Assembly (NCBI GenBank): GCA_024704765.1
Contig: JAKMXF010000303.1
Location: 391,897-455,896, forward strand
From: Oopsacas minuta
Lineage: Eukaryota; Porifera; Hexactinellida; Lyssacinosida; Leucopsacidae
DNA length: 64,000 nucleotides
Reading direction: 5' to 3'
Every line of letters begins with the position of its first letter. Position 1 is the first letter of the stretch. Both the position numbers and the translations under genes were made by a program. Below are positions 62,501 through 63,472 of this stretch, in pieces. The notes below the pieces were generated by a model. It saw only the letters and a program-made list of their open reading frames with translations. It had not been told where the DNA came from and ran no database searches.

Positions 62501-63472
62501 GAATTCAAATGTATTCCGTAGATCCTTAACCTTGACAAAAGACAAACAGACACTGACGACGAGCAACAATTGAGATTTGATAAAATAGATTACAGTATAT
62601 ATGTACGTCATACTAGATAAATATACATAAAATTTGTGTTAAATAAGTGAATTCATTCCCTGTTTCTACCTAAATCGGCACAATATTCCCACAAAAATTG
62701 AATATACACCGCTGTATGAGTAACACAATGTTAAACTCTATAGACGTATTCATTATAGACATTGCACAGGTGTAAGGCTGTACAATTTTTGTCCTAAACT
62801 CAATTTACTGCATCACATATATATGAGAAACAAATCAGCCTCCATCTTGATATAATCAACGTAGTTTAAGCACGAACATGCTAAACAGATACACACAGTT
62901 GAGTTAGGTATTTCAAATGTATATATCAATACATTTGAAATACCTAACTCAACTGTGTGCATCTATGACTATCTAATAATTTGATTTTCAAGAGGATGAA
63001 TATCCTAAAGTTTTAAATCCCACTACATGCCGTCCTGACTAAACTAACACATTTAGGATGTTCCTATTAGATGGAACGGAACATCTATATTGAATTTTGT
63101 TGTATAGATGTTATCCTATAGTATTAGTATTATTTGGGAAAGGATAGATTATATCACGATTTAATGAAATAATATATTTATTAGAATACTCACTTGATCT
63201 CCTTCCTGGATAATAATTGGTTCTGTAGAGGCTAAGTTTATTTCACTGACTGCATGAGTATAACTAATACAGTAGATTAACACTAATGAGAATAGTAGCA
63301 GTCTGAGGTAGCCGAGACATGACGTAGATTGAAGCTTTGTAATTAGGTTGGATGGTCGTGATAAATGATTCCTGCTTCTGGAACGAGAAGTGTAAGATCT
63401 GTAAGAAGTAAGGGAGTCAGGTTGGTCCATTTGAGAAGACTCGTGAGATATGCCTTTTGATAAAGTAATAGT
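2625..63472 (-). CDS. ADGRV1: ADGRV1/VLGR1-like giant adhesion G-protein-coupled receptor, 38 exons, complete
   Basis: Very large cell-surface adhesion GPCR. In vertebrates this family forms fibrous links at hair-cell stereocilia and at the photoreceptor periciliary membrane, within the Usher type 2 complex; its role in this animal is unknown. Seen directly: 38 exons with GT-AG boundaries whose phases agree at every junction, summing to 18,720 coding bases (6,239 residues plus stop). Domain order is signal sequence, about 39 Calx-beta repeats, a LamG-like domain, a PAN-like insert, an EAR/EPTP propeller, GAIN, GPS, seven membrane helices and a cytoplasmic tail ending ADTHL. Vertebrate ADGRV1 (about 6,300 residues, about 35 Calx-beta repeats, one LamG-like and one EAR domain) has the same architecture apart from the PAN-like insert. 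The first in-frame ATG (63,472) has A at -3; a second ATG lies at 63,430. Six other genes lie within its introns. Exons are listed separately; repeat numbers CB1-CB39 follow the coding order. Confidence 0.93.
4078..4706 (-). CDS. ADGRV1: ADGRV1 exon 37: GAIN domain
   Basis: About 210 residues between the last Calx-beta and the GPS. It begins [20 protein letters not shown] and consists of helical then beta-rich sequence with two cysteines (LPCPMD, ENCGAQ) and ends [11 protein letters not shown]. Position and composition fit the GAIN domain of adhesion GPCRs. Phase 1 in, phase 0 out, donor GTAAGT. Confidence 0.82.
4841..5169 (-). CDS. ADGRV1: ADGRV1 exon 36: CB39, last and divergent Calx-beta
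   Basis: Contains [24 protein letters not shown] and [14 protein letters not shown] in place of the acidic signature. It leads into the GAIN domain. Phase 2 in, phase 1 out. Confidence 0.85.
5467..5816 (-). CDS. ADGRV1: ADGRV1 exon 35: CB38 and start of CB39
   Basis: Contains [27 protein letters not shown] and [13 protein letters not shown]. Phase 0 in, phase 2 out. The intron upstream holds a MULE remnant. Confidence 0.88.
5890..6823 (+). mobile_element. MULE-type DNA transposon remnant with terminal repeats
   Basis: Terminal inverted repeats: the left end reads GGACACGGACAAATGAC and the right end is its near complement (GTCATTTGTCCGTATCCCG). The left end also has tandem subterminal copies of GGACAAATGACTACAT. 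Between them lies a decayed C-terminal transposase region on the plus strand, listed separately. It sits inside the ADGRV1 intron between exons 34 and 35. Confidence 0.8.
6021..6640 (+). pseudogene. Decayed MULE transposase C-terminal region
   Basis: Recognisable landmarks of the animal MULE transposase tail: [42 protein letters not shown] and [11 protein letters not shown]. An in-frame TAA at 6,447 follows RR where related copies continue RxEQGL; the reading then resumes as [20 protein letters not shown] and on to [19 protein letters not shown]. Upstream, the reading [10 protein letters not shown] is in another frame, so there is also a frameshift near 6,063. The catalytic N-terminal part is absent. 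Not functional. Confidence 0.8.
7115..7406 (-). CDS. ADGRV1: ADGRV1 exon 34: end of CB37, start of CB38
   Basis: Contains [26 protein letters not shown] and [15 protein letters not shown]. Phase 2 in, phase 0 out, donor GTGAGT. Confidence 0.88.
7676..8182 (-). CDS. ADGRV1: ADGRV1 exon 33: end of CB36, start of CB37
   Basis: Contains [41 protein letters not shown] and [16 protein letters not shown]. Phase 2 on both sides, donor GTAAGT. Confidence 0.88.
8561..8980 (-). CDS. ADGRV1: ADGRV1 exon 32: CB35 and start of CB36
   Basis: Contains [47 protein letters not shown]. Phase 2 on both sides. Confidence 0.87.
8981..9526. other. ADGRV1 intron between exons 31 and 32, part beside the minisatellite
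   Basis: No gene. AT-rich sequence between exon 32 and the 11-bp array. Confidence 0.55.
9527..10137. repeat. 11-bp minisatellite, about 55 copies
   Basis: Unit CCCACTATATA with one common variant, CGCACTATATA. The array is almost uninterrupted for about 610 bp in the intron between ADGRV1 exons 31 and 32. Because 11 is not a multiple of three and no phase gives a stop, it creates a long artificial open frame (Tyr/Thr/Ile/Pro-rich) that should not be annotated as a gene. Confidence 0.97.
10404..11065 (-). CDS. ADGRV1: ADGRV1 exon 31: end of CB33 and CB34
   Basis: Contains [41 protein letters not shown] and [15 protein letters not shown]34 has lost the DDxxPExxE signature and ends instead with a long Thr-rich strand ([12 protein letters not shown]). 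Phase 0 in, phase 2 out. Confidence 0.88.
11564..11896. mobile_element. Fold-back MITE-like element, about 330 bp
   Basis: Long imperfect inverted arms: left 11,564-11,650, right 11,803-11,896. Matching parts include AATATTTAGAATTGTTTAGA against its complement TCTAAACAATCCTAAATATT, and GCCACATGTGGCAGAAGT against its complement. The ends read CCCCTCC / CTGGGG. No coding capacity. It lies in the intron between ADGRV1 exons 30 and 31. Confidence 0.75.
12243..12539 (-). CDS. ADGRV1: ADGRV1 exon 30: end of CB32, start of CB33
   Basis: Contains [38 protein letters not shown] and [13 protein letters not shown]. The donor GTATAT in phase 0 is weaker than most, but it joins into [10 protein letters not shown]. 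Confidence 0.84.
12947..13531 (-). CDS. ADGRV1: ADGRV1 exon 29: CB31 and first half of CB32
   Basis: Contains [56 protein letters not shown] and [16 protein letters not shown]. Phase 0 on both sides; the donor is CAG|GTCTGT. Confidence 0.9.
13906..14229 (-). CDS. ADGRV1: ADGRV1 exon 28: CB30
   Basis: Contains [14 protein letters not shown] and [15 protein letters not shown], with a Pro-rich ending [12 protein letters not shown]. Phase 0 on both sides, donor GTTAGT. Confidence 0.87.
14230..14768. other. ADGRV1 intron between exons 27 and 28
   Basis: CGGCGTAAACTT near 14,367 and AAGTTTACGCCCC near 14,576 are short inverted motifs of the kind seen at transposon ends. The segment between them is non-coding and may be an old element. 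Confidence 0.4.
14769..15245 (-). CDS. ADGRV1: ADGRV1 exon 27: CB29
   Basis: Contains [42 protein letters not shown] and the start of CB30 ([11 protein letters not shown]). Phase 0 on both sides. Confidence 0.9.
15246..15753. other. ADGRV1 intron between exons 26 and 27
   Basis: No gene supported. A 99-residue plus-strand frame here has no recognisable content. Confidence 0.5.
15754..16263 (-). CDS. ADGRV1: ADGRV1 exon 26: end of CB27, most of CB28
   Basis: Contains [49 protein letters not shown] and [12 protein letters not shown]. Phase 0 on both sides, donor GTTAGT. Confidence 0.9.
16485..16909 (-). CDS. ADGRV1: ADGRV1 exon 25: end of CB26, start of CB27
   Basis: The join gives GLIGAITIEL. 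Contains [13 protein letters not shown] and [10 protein letters not shown], ending [10 protein letters not shown]. Phase 1 in, phase 0 out, donor GTGAGT. Confidence 0.88.
17238..17565 (-). CDS. ADGRV1: ADGRV1 exon 24: end of CB25, start of CB26
   Basis: Contains [27 protein letters not shown] and IIREYGLIG. The GTATGT donor in phase 1 cuts inside the conserved Gly codon. Confidence 0.87.
17609..17768. mobile_element. Small MITE-like inverted-repeat element
   Basis: Arms GACCTCCTGAAGCGGGGAAT and ATCTCCCCACTTCGGGAGGT are near complements about 110 bp apart, in the intron between ADGRV1 exons 23 and 24. Non-coding. Confidence 0.6.
17995..18796 (-). CDS. ADGRV1: ADGRV1 exon 23: last EAR blades, end of CB24, start of CB25
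   Basis: About three more blades ([17 protein letters not shown]; a blade ending LQVFRL; one with [10 protein letters not shown]). With exons 21-22 this makes about seven, as expected for a closed propeller. The interrupted CB24 then resumes ([15 protein letters not shown]), followed by CB25 ([25 protein letters not shown]). Phase 2 in, phase 0 out. The intron before it holds the ABC transporter gene. Confidence 0.9.
18962..21412 (-). CDS. Half-size ABC exporter (TMD-NBD), intronless, substituted H-loop
   Basis: 816 residues from the ATG at 21,412 (a second ATG right after it has better context). Residues 1-210 are soluble and unlike any domain I recognise. About six hydrophobic segments follow (roughly 215-530, arranged as in type IV/ABCB-like exporters), then one nucleotide-binding domain. 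That domain has Walker A GSSGSGKS (611-618), Q-loop Gln657, signature MSGGQ (713-717) and Walker B VVVADE with Asp737 and catalytic Glu738. The switch (H-loop) position reads FATNR, so the usual His is Asn769. A half transporter must dimerise; the missing His suggests pairing with another subunit or slow ATP hydrolysis. Substrate unknown. The gene lies in the same orientation inside the ADGRV1 intron between exons 22 and 23. Absence of introns next to an intron-rich host hints at retroposition or transfer, not proven. Confidence 0.9.
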   Translation of the reverse strand: MMAEELSIELDSNNGDLSLVQKMELDRKDFLFRYKLQNTLDLPTSGADKKKAVTTQVFVDYLKQGTSPEEYFKSIFLCELRRFYPQIASDNLFVDGLFLMIYNHVCVEVGEESCFDIEAIQSLLQQEESIDFLDHLTPPEGDKELALYNTVGFTFMNYVFTTSGTRGINNLLNQFYKSDSNTNFRFSGHNLSYHNQKWRIFLKNRECEDVLSYGTLKFILKLLTVDLFLDHYLIVILTVLVMLIDVSAFVYGGQVEATVIYLIATPIINCGNVTDGSAFFTFENQKPLLITCTILVGINVGLVLTDLTINALLSYLATAYGSKHRRIAFSSLHSMDSNHSHKFSSVNLIHLFGEDIDALQQVISTVFVFLGRFIILLFGSIVVCIIIHYFYLIFFSISYVVLYLLGSVLSYFLRKSQASKNALISGLTLRIQDIYEGFYENLHYNLKHHWIESMREKMNFITYGSVVWRAYGVTRVLAYLMNLVNLLLISISYLLPGILILYFNLDFELTLGALFIFFRIIRTPVELLNMNELMSKGAAAYSRLKTFEKLDSKRTDISELNETTNSNLNKELRPHIQLDNIYLSHFPEFGIWSLFDINLNIPFGQKVAIVGSSGSGKSSILNLILGFMEPTRGNVVLRNGSSDMEFGTKGLFGVIPQFHHTFNMSVSDNLKVVNVSVSEDKMIEACKSVSLHQWVMSLPLDYGSLLQKHGKNMSGGQKQRLAIAQAILANASVVVADECTSALDHATALHILDTLFRVTEDKTFIFATNRFERLETFDVIYVMAGGKMVESGSYPELIDQMGVFYSLYSHSQKSEA
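21868..22298 (-). CDS. ADGRV1: ADGRV1 exon 22: EAR/EPTP propeller blades
   Basis: Three successive EAR/EPTP-type blades: [20 protein letters not shown], then LLYLFACIF ... ILYVWD, then [10 protein letters not shown] ... TLYQWS. These resemble the LGI/VLGR propeller repeats. Phase 0 in, phase 2 out, donor GTTAGT. Confidence 0.88.
22590..24556 (-). CDS. ADGRV1: ADGRV1 exon 21: CB19 end to CB24, first EAR/EPTP blade
   Basis: The largest exon. It starts [11 protein letters not shown] (end of CB19), continues through CB20-CB23 (motifs [54 protein letters not shown]) and the first half of CB24. It then enters an EAR/EPTP blade ([10 protein letters not shown] ... SRLYSWRG). Phase 1 in, phase 0 out. 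Confidence 0.92.
24615..24853. mobile_element. pogo/Tigger-like MITE, TA-flanked
   Basis: Starts CAGTACGTCCTCGCTAATCC and ends with the near complement GGATTAGCGAGGGCCTACTG; each end abuts TA, the usual pogo target duplication. 239 bp, non-coding, in the intron between ADGRV1 exons 20 and 21. Confidence 0.75.
24871..25279 (-). CDS. ADGRV1: ADGRV1 exon 20: end of CB18, start of CB19
   Basis: Reads on from exon 19 in frame ([19 protein letters not shown]). CB19 opens [10 protein letters not shown] with [13 protein letters not shown]. Phase 0 in, phase 1 out. The preceding intron (25,280-33,189) contains DRG2 and both PM20D2 copies. Confidence 0.88.
25314..25382. mobile_element. Very short pogo-like MITE (69 bp)
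   Basis: CAGTAGAACTCGGATAAG at one end and CTTATCCGTGTTAAACTG at the other are near complements and both abut TA. A minimal internally deleted copy. Confidence 0.6.
25728..25835. mobile_element. MITE with CGGCTACCG/TAGCCG internal repeats
   Basis: Ends TACAGCTACAATCAA and GTGCGACTGTA, with internal CGGCTACCGATACGACTGG related to the larger element at 58,661-59,035. Non-coding, 5' of DRG2. Confidence 0.5.
26261..28061 (+). CDS. DRG2: Developmentally regulated GTP-binding protein 2 (three exons)
   Basis: Cytosolic OBG/HflX-group GTPase; DRG proteins work with a DFRP partner (RWDD1/DFRP2 for DRG2) and associate with translation. Exons 26,261-26,577, 26,930-27,263 and 27,615-28,061 join in frame to 365 residues, matching the usual 364. 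Motifs: N-terminal helical MGILEKI and [20 protein letters not shown]1 GFPSVGKS (70-77), G2 FTTLT, G3 DLPG (116-119) with [13 protein letters not shown]4 NKID, and a C-terminal TGS domain ending [10 protein letters not shown]. The N-terminal wording is DRG2-like rather than DRG1-like. It lies antisense in the ADGRV1 intron between exons 19 and 20. Complete, with no lost motif. Confidence 0.97.
28134..28139 (+). promoter_or_regulatory. Candidate polyadenylation signal of DRG2
   Basis: AATAAA 73 bases after the DRG2 stop codon. Confidence 0.5.
28250..28364. mobile_element. pogo-like MITE with CAGTAGACTCCG ends, copy 1
   Basis: Exact terminal inverted repeats CAGTAGACTCCG and CGGAGTCTACTG, with internal motifs CCGATTAACCG and GGGTCAAATAGCCTGGT. 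115 bp. A second copy with the same internal motifs lies at 35,606-35,735. Confidence 0.75.
28405..28960 (-). repeat. Dispersed repeat R1, copy 2 (inverted)
   Basis: Inverted relative to copy 1. It is bounded by two copies of AAATCTCAATTGTTGTTTG (about 28,409 and 28,861), has the same doubled internal unit, and ends in the GC-rich cap GCGAAGCGACGAGCC. A (GTTT)n run follows the left boundary. It fills most of the gap between DRG2 and the first PM20D2 gene. Confidence 0.75.
29149..30926 (+). CDS. PM20D2: PM20D2-like M20 dipeptidase, tandem copy A (three exons)
   Basis: M20-family metallopeptidase related to PM20D2, which hydrolyses beta-alanyl-lysine and similar dipeptides made as carnosine-synthase by-products. 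Exons 29,149-29,569, 29,748-30,154 and 30,537-30,926 join in frame to 405 residues (vertebrate PM20D2 is about 436). Metal-site signature [15 protein letters not shown] at 96-110; catalytic-glutamate region GTPAEEG at 141-147; dimerisation-domain stretch [14 protein letters not shown]. No signal peptide, so probably cytosolic. Exon 2 ends [13 protein letters not shown], where copy B has [13 protein letters not shown]. Antisense to ADGRV1 in the intron between exons 19 and 20. Confidence 0.93.
30927..31246 (+). other. Spacer between the PM20D2 copies
   Basis: 320 bp with no gene. The last 20 bases before the second ATG (AGCAACTCCTACAGCATGG) repeat the leader of copy A, so the duplication unit begins just upstream of the start codon. 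No promoter motif is clear. Confidence 0.6.
31247..33120 (+). CDS. PM20D2: PM20D2-like M20 dipeptidase, tandem copy B (three exons)
   Basis: Exons 31,247-31,667, 31,977-32,383 and 32,731-33,120 have the same lengths and phases as copy A and give 405 residues. By eye exon 1 is identical to copy A in all 421 bases. Exon 3 differs only in its first 70 or so bases. Exon 2 differs in blocks ([32 protein letters not shown]). Introns are largely unrelated. The metal and catalytic motifs are intact, so both copies could be active. The stop codon lies only 70 bases from ADGRV1 exon 19, which is transcribed towards it. Confidence 0.93.
31884..31951. repeat. Imperfect 24-bp inverted repeat in PM20D2 copy B intron 1
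   Basis: TAGAGGATAACTAGTGGACT and its near complement ATCCACCAGTTATCCTCTA enclose a (GA)n run. Could fold in RNA or be a small inverted element. Confidence 0.6.
32466..32513. repeat. R1 fragment in PM20D2 copy B intron 2
   Basis: AACAGACAGACAACAAATGAGATTTAATAATA matches the right edge of repeat R1. It is absent from the same intron of copy A. Confidence 0.5.
33190..33600 (-). CDS. ADGRV1: ADGRV1 exon 19: PAN/apple-like insert within CB18
   Basis: 137 codons, phase 0 on both sides. After a short strand ([18 protein letters not shown]), the middle of the exon reads like a PAN/apple module: [19 protein letters not shown], then SCILYN about ten residues later. That Cys spacing and the aromatic-hydrophobic ending match PAN domains, which bind proteins or glycans. 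The last 30 residues return to Calx-beta ([17 protein letters not shown]). The exon membership is solid; the PAN name is a motif-level call. I know of no PAN domain in vertebrate ADGRV1. Confidence 0.8.
33734..33970 (-). CDS. ADGRV1: ADGRV1 exon 18: end of CB17, start of CB18
   Basis: Contains [24 protein letters not shown] and [10 protein letters not shown], then [11 protein letters not shown] where CB18 is interrupted. Phase 0 on both sides, donor GTATGT. Confidence 0.88.
34092..34390 (-). CDS. ADGRV1: ADGRV1 exon 17: start of CB17
   Basis: Contains [30 protein letters not shown] and VVRITWEAM. Phase 1 in, phase 0 out, donor GTAGAA. Confidence 0.88.
34594..34924 (-). CDS. ADGRV1: ADGRV1 exon 16: CB16
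   Basis: Contains [25 protein letters not shown] and [13 protein letters not shown]. The GTATGT donor in phase 1 was chosen over two nearby GT sites because it yields LTSPSGGAS, the standard repeat end. Confidence 0.88.
35004..35351 (-). CDS. ADGRV1: ADGRV1 exon 15: CB15
   Basis: Contains [25 protein letters not shown] and [13 protein letters not shown]. Phase 0 on both sides. The donor is taken as ACG|GTAATA because it restores the frame into exon 16. Confidence 0.86.
35606..35735. mobile_element. pogo-like MITE with CAGTAGACTCCG ends, copy 2
   Basis: Left end TAGTAGACTCCGCTTAATAG; internal GGGTCAAAATAGCCTGGTGC as in copy 1 at 28,250. Its right end has decayed. It is in the intron between ADGRV1 exons 14 and 15. 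Confidence 0.6.
35842..36450 (-). CDS. ADGRV1: ADGRV1 exon 14: rest of CB13 and CB14
   Basis: Opens [11 protein letters not shown]. Contains [36 protein letters not shown] and the weaker [13 protein letters not shown]. Phase 0 on both sides. Confidence 0.9.
36681..36925 (-). CDS. ADGRV1: ADGRV1 exon 13: start of CB13
   Basis: Contains [11 protein letters not shown] and LQVVRAQ, and breaks exactly before the conserved GTxGxVxVxY strand. Phase 1 in, phase 0 out, donor GTAGGT. Confidence 0.87.
37247..37522 (-). CDS. ADGRV1: ADGRV1 exon 12: CB12
   Basis: The join restores TGNGIFEFQ. Contains [16 protein letters not shown] and [15 protein letters not shown]. Phase 1 on both sides. Confidence 0.88.
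37600..37837 (-). CDS. ADGRV1: ADGRV1 exon 11: second half of CB11
   Basis: Resumes the interrupted Calx-beta fold right after the LamG-like domain, with [16 protein letters not shown] and [19 protein letters not shown]. Phase 0 in, phase 1 out. Confidence 0.83.
37838..38309. repeat. Intron with R1 fragment and possible TE end
   Basis: Intron between ADGRV1 exons 10 and 11. About 38,215-38,285 resembles the GC-rich cap of repeat R1 (GTTCATCACGAAGTGACGAGCC). At 37,980, CAGTGGCGTAGC resembles the start of several DNA transposons. Nothing coding is seen. Confidence 0.45.
38310..39833 (-). CDS. ADGRV1: ADGRV1 exon 10: CB9, CB10, first half of CB11 and LamG-like domain
   Basis: A 508-codon exon, phase 0 on both sides. 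CB9 ([14 protein letters not shown]) is followed by CB10 ([14 protein letters not shown], with a Cys-flanked Pro-rich loop at its end) and the first strands of CB11 ([15 protein letters not shown]). About 200 residues of laminin-G/pentraxin-type jelly roll follow, recognisable from [29 protein letters not shown] and the final [12 protein letters not shown]. Vertebrate ADGRV1 also has a LamG-like domain among its Calx-beta repeats, which supports orthology. Confidence 0.9.
40202..40603 (-). CDS. ADGRV1: ADGRV1 exon 9: CB8
   Basis: Contains [23 protein letters not shown], and [13 protein letters not shown] followed by the common repeat end SSPTGGADI. Phase 0 on both sides, donor GTATGT. Confidence 0.9.
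40904..41476 (-). CDS. ADGRV1: ADGRV1 exon 8: end of CB6, most of CB7
   Basis: Begins [13 protein letters not shown]. It carries [13 protein letters not shown] (CB6), [14 protein letters not shown] and [13 protein letters not shown] (CB7). Phase 0 on both sides, donor GTAAGT. Confidence 0.9.
41477..42682. other. ADGRV1 intron, part of the exon 7-8 interval
   Basis: About 1.2 kb of AT-rich intron sequence. I see no gene, no clear repeat and no convincing additional Calx-beta exon. Confidence 0.6.
42683..42955 (-). CDS. ADGRV1: ADGRV1 exon 7: end of CB5, start of CB6
   Basis: Phase 0 on both sides, donor GTAAGT. CB5 is degenerate here ([14 protein letters not shown] in place of DDxxPExxExF). 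The linker has a Pro-rich loop ([13 protein letters not shown]) before the start of CB6, [17 protein letters not shown]. Confidence 0.83.
43070..43504 (-). CDS. ADGRV1: ADGRV1 exon 6: end of CB4, start of CB5
   Basis: Phase 0 on both sides. Contains [13 protein letters not shown] (CB4), then [11 protein letters not shown] and [19 protein letters not shown] (CB5). Donor GTGAGT. Confidence 0.88.
43505..46598. other. ADGRV1 intron between exons 5 and 6 (3.1 kb)
   Basis: AT-rich and non-coding. At 45,283 a pogo-like end (CAGTAGACCCTCACTAATC) is followed by further CTCGTTAATCC and CTCGATAATTCG motifs, a decayed MITE without a clear right end. An ORF of about 100 residues at 45,614-45,922 (plus) has no recognisable content. 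Confidence 0.55.
46599..46891 (-). CDS. ADGRV1: ADGRV1 exon 5: end of CB3, start of CB4
   Basis: The phase 1 join (A|GC) is clean. Contains [13 protein letters not shown] and [10 protein letters not shown], then [17 protein letters not shown]. No long ATG-initiated frame marks this exon; it was placed from its splice sites and Calx-beta motifs. Confidence 0.85.
46892..48867. other. ADGRV1 intron 4, part upstream of the bHLH gene
   Basis: About 2 kb without a gene. At 47,590-47,640 is a GC-richer inverted stretch (GGGTGTCC...GGACACCC), and ATCCGTCACTG at 47,742 suggests old transposon ends. Otherwise nothing is seen. Confidence 0.45.
48868..48875 (+). promoter_or_regulatory. TATA box of the bHLH-like gene
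   Basis: TATAAATA, 65 bases before the ATG at 48,933. A start site about 25-30 bases downstream would give a leader of roughly 35 bases. This is the clearest core promoter in the window. Confidence 0.6.
48933..49208 (+). CDS. Small bHLH-like protein, intronless (91 residues)
   Basis: A single open frame from a good-context ATG (A at -3, G at +4). Residues about 22-80 match a basic helix-loop-helix: basic [11 protein letters not shown], helix 1 [10 protein letters not shown], a loop, then helix 2 [21 protein letters not shown], following the family pattern L-x-x-A-x-x-x-LR ... LS-x-x-E-x-L-x-x-A-x-x-x-I. The Glu of the usual ERxRR basic motif, which reads the CA half of the E-box, is replaced (RTKRR), so DNA specificity may be altered or it may act as a dimerising inhibitor. 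Plus strand, inside ADGRV1 intron 4 (46,892-53,858), with its own TATA box. No ortholog recognised. Confidence 0.7.
   Translation: MELQERTKVNIRLGKLNLKQNPARIRIRTKRRLLRDAYQSLREALDISQDAHHLSNTEILYLAMDRIKLLNLCLQISYQNSNHMLENFGSG
49446..49715. mobile_element. pogo/Tigger-like MITE
   Basis: Left end CAGTAGACCTTCGCTCGCAAATCCGAAT and right end GTTCGGATATCAGCGAGGGTCT are imperfect inverted repeats of the same family as 24,615-24,853. It lies 240 bp past the bHLH-like gene. Confidence 0.6.
49716..51921. other. ADGRV1 intron 4, non-coding stretch
   Basis: 2.2 kb, AT-rich. No gene, exon candidate or clear repeat seen. Confidence 0.55.
51922..52242. mobile_element. pogo/Tigger-like MITE
   Basis: Left end CAGTAGAGTACACCCTCGATTATCCGAAT and right end GTTCGGATAATCGAGGG are inverted copies. 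Non-coding, about 320 bp. Confidence 0.65.
52475..52594. repeat. 24-bp tandem repeat, five perfect copies
   Basis: Unit AAGAATAGTATATTCTTCAGGATT repeated five times without change. Each unit contains a near-palindrome (AGAATAGTATATTCT). On the minus strand it reads as NPEEYTIL repeats inside an 89-residue open frame, but nothing else supports coding. Confidence 0.95.
52673..52715. repeat. Perfect 19-bp inverted repeat (hairpin)
   Basis: Arms ATTGACTTTGTTTCCCAAG and CTTGGGAAACAAAGTCAAT flank a five-base TATCG loop. It lies 80 bp from the 24-bp tandem array. Confidence 0.9.
52716..53858. other. ADGRV1 intron 4, final stretch before exon 4
   Basis: 1.1 kb, AT-rich. Nothing recognised. Confidence 0.55.
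53859..54123 (-). CDS. ADGRV1: ADGRV1 exon 4: end of CB2 and divergent CB3
   Basis: Starts [14 protein letters not shown], a standard Calx-beta end. The next repeat is poorly conserved: it lacks the NDxPxG linker and has cysteines ([13 protein letters not shown]). It ends ...FLAIS at a GTGAGT donor, phase 1. The cysteines, with one more in exon 5, could form a disulfide not usual in Calx-beta. Confidence 0.78.
54124..54978. other. ADGRV1 intron between exons 3 and 4
   Basis: 855 bp, AT-rich. No gene or repeat recognised. Confidence 0.6.
54979..55312 (-). CDS. ADGRV1: ADGRV1 exon 3: CB2
   Basis: The joined codon CA|A with exon 2 gives a continuous reading LQSSQGSS. The exon contains the inter-repeat signature [10 protein letters not shown], the core [13 protein letters not shown], and [12 protein letters not shown]. 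Phase 2 in, phase 0 out. Confidence 0.88.
55313..56446. other. ADGRV1 intron 2, part downstream of the WDR31-like gene
   Basis: A 123-residue open frame at 55,466-55,837 (plus) has no recognisable family; its second half ([22 protein letters not shown]) has a somewhat protein-like composition. I do not call it a gene. Confidence 0.35.
56447..56505. repeat. (ACAG)n tetranucleotide microsatellite
   Basis: About 14 perfect copies of ACAG, just past the 3' end of the WDR31-like gene. Confidence 0.97.
56603..57679 (-). CDS. WDR31: WDR31-like WD40-repeat protein, intronless (358 residues)
   Basis: ATG at 57,679 in strong context. A WD40 propeller spans most of the protein; clear repeats are [12 protein letters not shown]...[23 protein letters not shown]...[21 protein letters not shown]...[11 protein letters not shown], and [15 protein letters not shown], closing with NRGIQIFSF. 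The SRDNT-x-x-LWD, P-x-x-VT-x-x-x-W-x-P and NRGI features match WDR31, whose vertebrate form has about 367 residues and is linked to cilia. The N-terminus MGQNASSK fits an N-myristoylation site. Same strand as ADGRV1, inside its intron 2. No introns, unlike most of the window. Confidence 0.85.
   Translation of the reverse strand: MGQNASSKFPSNQDDPFLNPDKETTSSPVELDPTPKPKSVSMLDYSGPYFSSIFVQNSDSLVLGGTDGNLFYYSQNPPNVCRLNGHTNDITSLAFDSSLSLVASGSRDEYICLWDVSKIAEDKTKHRSYPINNLHGHELTVTALAIDQSQLFSGSRDNTVCLWDLNTGSCLNRCSIPRNLVTCVKWIPGERCVLQSSEDKHLRVWDTRTMDVVQNLLHPQCLLTACDVSQDGRSFYTSSRGPVENSATATRWDRYTGAVLREYPHLSDNLNTCHLCNELNCLITASNGGSLYFWDVEKGVLLFEKKYYSGPIYSIHRMPGHSDVLCSTHNRGIQIFSFNKSTLGPLQPTSFLIKASIQ
57680..58660. 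other. ADGRV1 intron 2, upstream of the WDR31-like gene
   Basis: About 1 kb, AT-rich, and it would contain the WDR31 promoter if that gene has its own. No clear TATA box or repeat seen. Confidence 0.45.
58661..59035. mobile_element. MITE-like element rich in CGGCTACC / GGTAGCC motifs
   Basis: Starts TACAGTCAACTTTTCTATAA, then CGGCTACCGAAGGGACTGGC. Inside, motifs of the type GGGAC-TGGCCAAAAGTGGCC-GTTATA recur several times in alternating orientation. Related to 25,728-25,835. Confidence 0.55.
59827..60066 (-). CDS. Hypothetical small ORF (79 residues)
   Basis: Starts at an ATG (60,066) and has noticeably higher GC and richer codon use than its surroundings. It reads ...[20 protein letters not shown]... 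then [10 protein letters not shown] and ends KRGSPMFN. I recognise no family. It could be an exon of an unlisted gene, an old transposon fragment or a small protein gene. Confidence 0.3.
   Translation of the reverse strand: MTNNHELISCITTALRLLGRFRLEVAMSSQLGSCCWRPQEYMLRTWERLSLSSTVDVFNGDILDPTVQRHLKRGSPMFN
60067..61298. other. ADGRV1 intron 2, 5' part
   Basis: 1.2 kb, AT-rich. No gene or clear repeat. Confidence 0.55.
61299..61513 (-). CDS. ADGRV1: ADGRV1 exon 2: rest of CB1
   Basis: The acceptor TTTTTTCAG is followed by VAITLVRSG, and the exon ends at a GTTAGT donor in phase 2. It carries the acidic Calx-beta signature [12 protein letters not shown], typical of the Ca2+-binding D-x-x-PE-x-x-E-x-F motif. 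Confidence 0.85.
61514..62384. other. ADGRV1 intron 1, 3' part
   Basis: Non-coding and AT-rich; nothing recognised. Confidence 0.55.
62385..62600 (+). repeat. Dispersed repeat R1, copy 3 (truncated)
   Basis: Contains the right half of R1: CATTCGAGATGCAATATTTA-type sequence, TTATCGTGCTTATCACGATA, CCTTGACAAAAGACAAACAGAC, and the boundary CAACAATTGAGATTTGATAA. Same orientation as copy 1. Confidence 0.6.
62892..62959. repeat. Perfect 31-bp inverted repeat with six-base loop
   Basis: Arms 62,892-62,922 and 62,929-62,959 are exact complements (starting CACACAGTTGAGTTAGG). Pairing continues outside with one mismatch (GATA / CATC). It lies in ADGRV1 intron 1, so a transcript of either strand would fold into one long hairpin. 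Confidence 0.92.
63194..63472 (-). CDS. ADGRV1: ADGRV1 exon 1: start codon, signal sequence, first strand of CB1
   Basis: The first ATG is at 63,472 and another at 63,430. About 50 polar, Ser/Arg-rich residues precede a hydrophobic stretch ([19 protein letters not shown]) that ends THA, a plausible signal-peptidase site. The exon closes with the EGDQ of CB1 at a GTGAGT donor, phase 0. The long polar segment before the hydrophobic core is unusual for a cleaved signal peptide, so the true start could instead be the second ATG or lie in an unseen upstream exon. Confidence 0.75.
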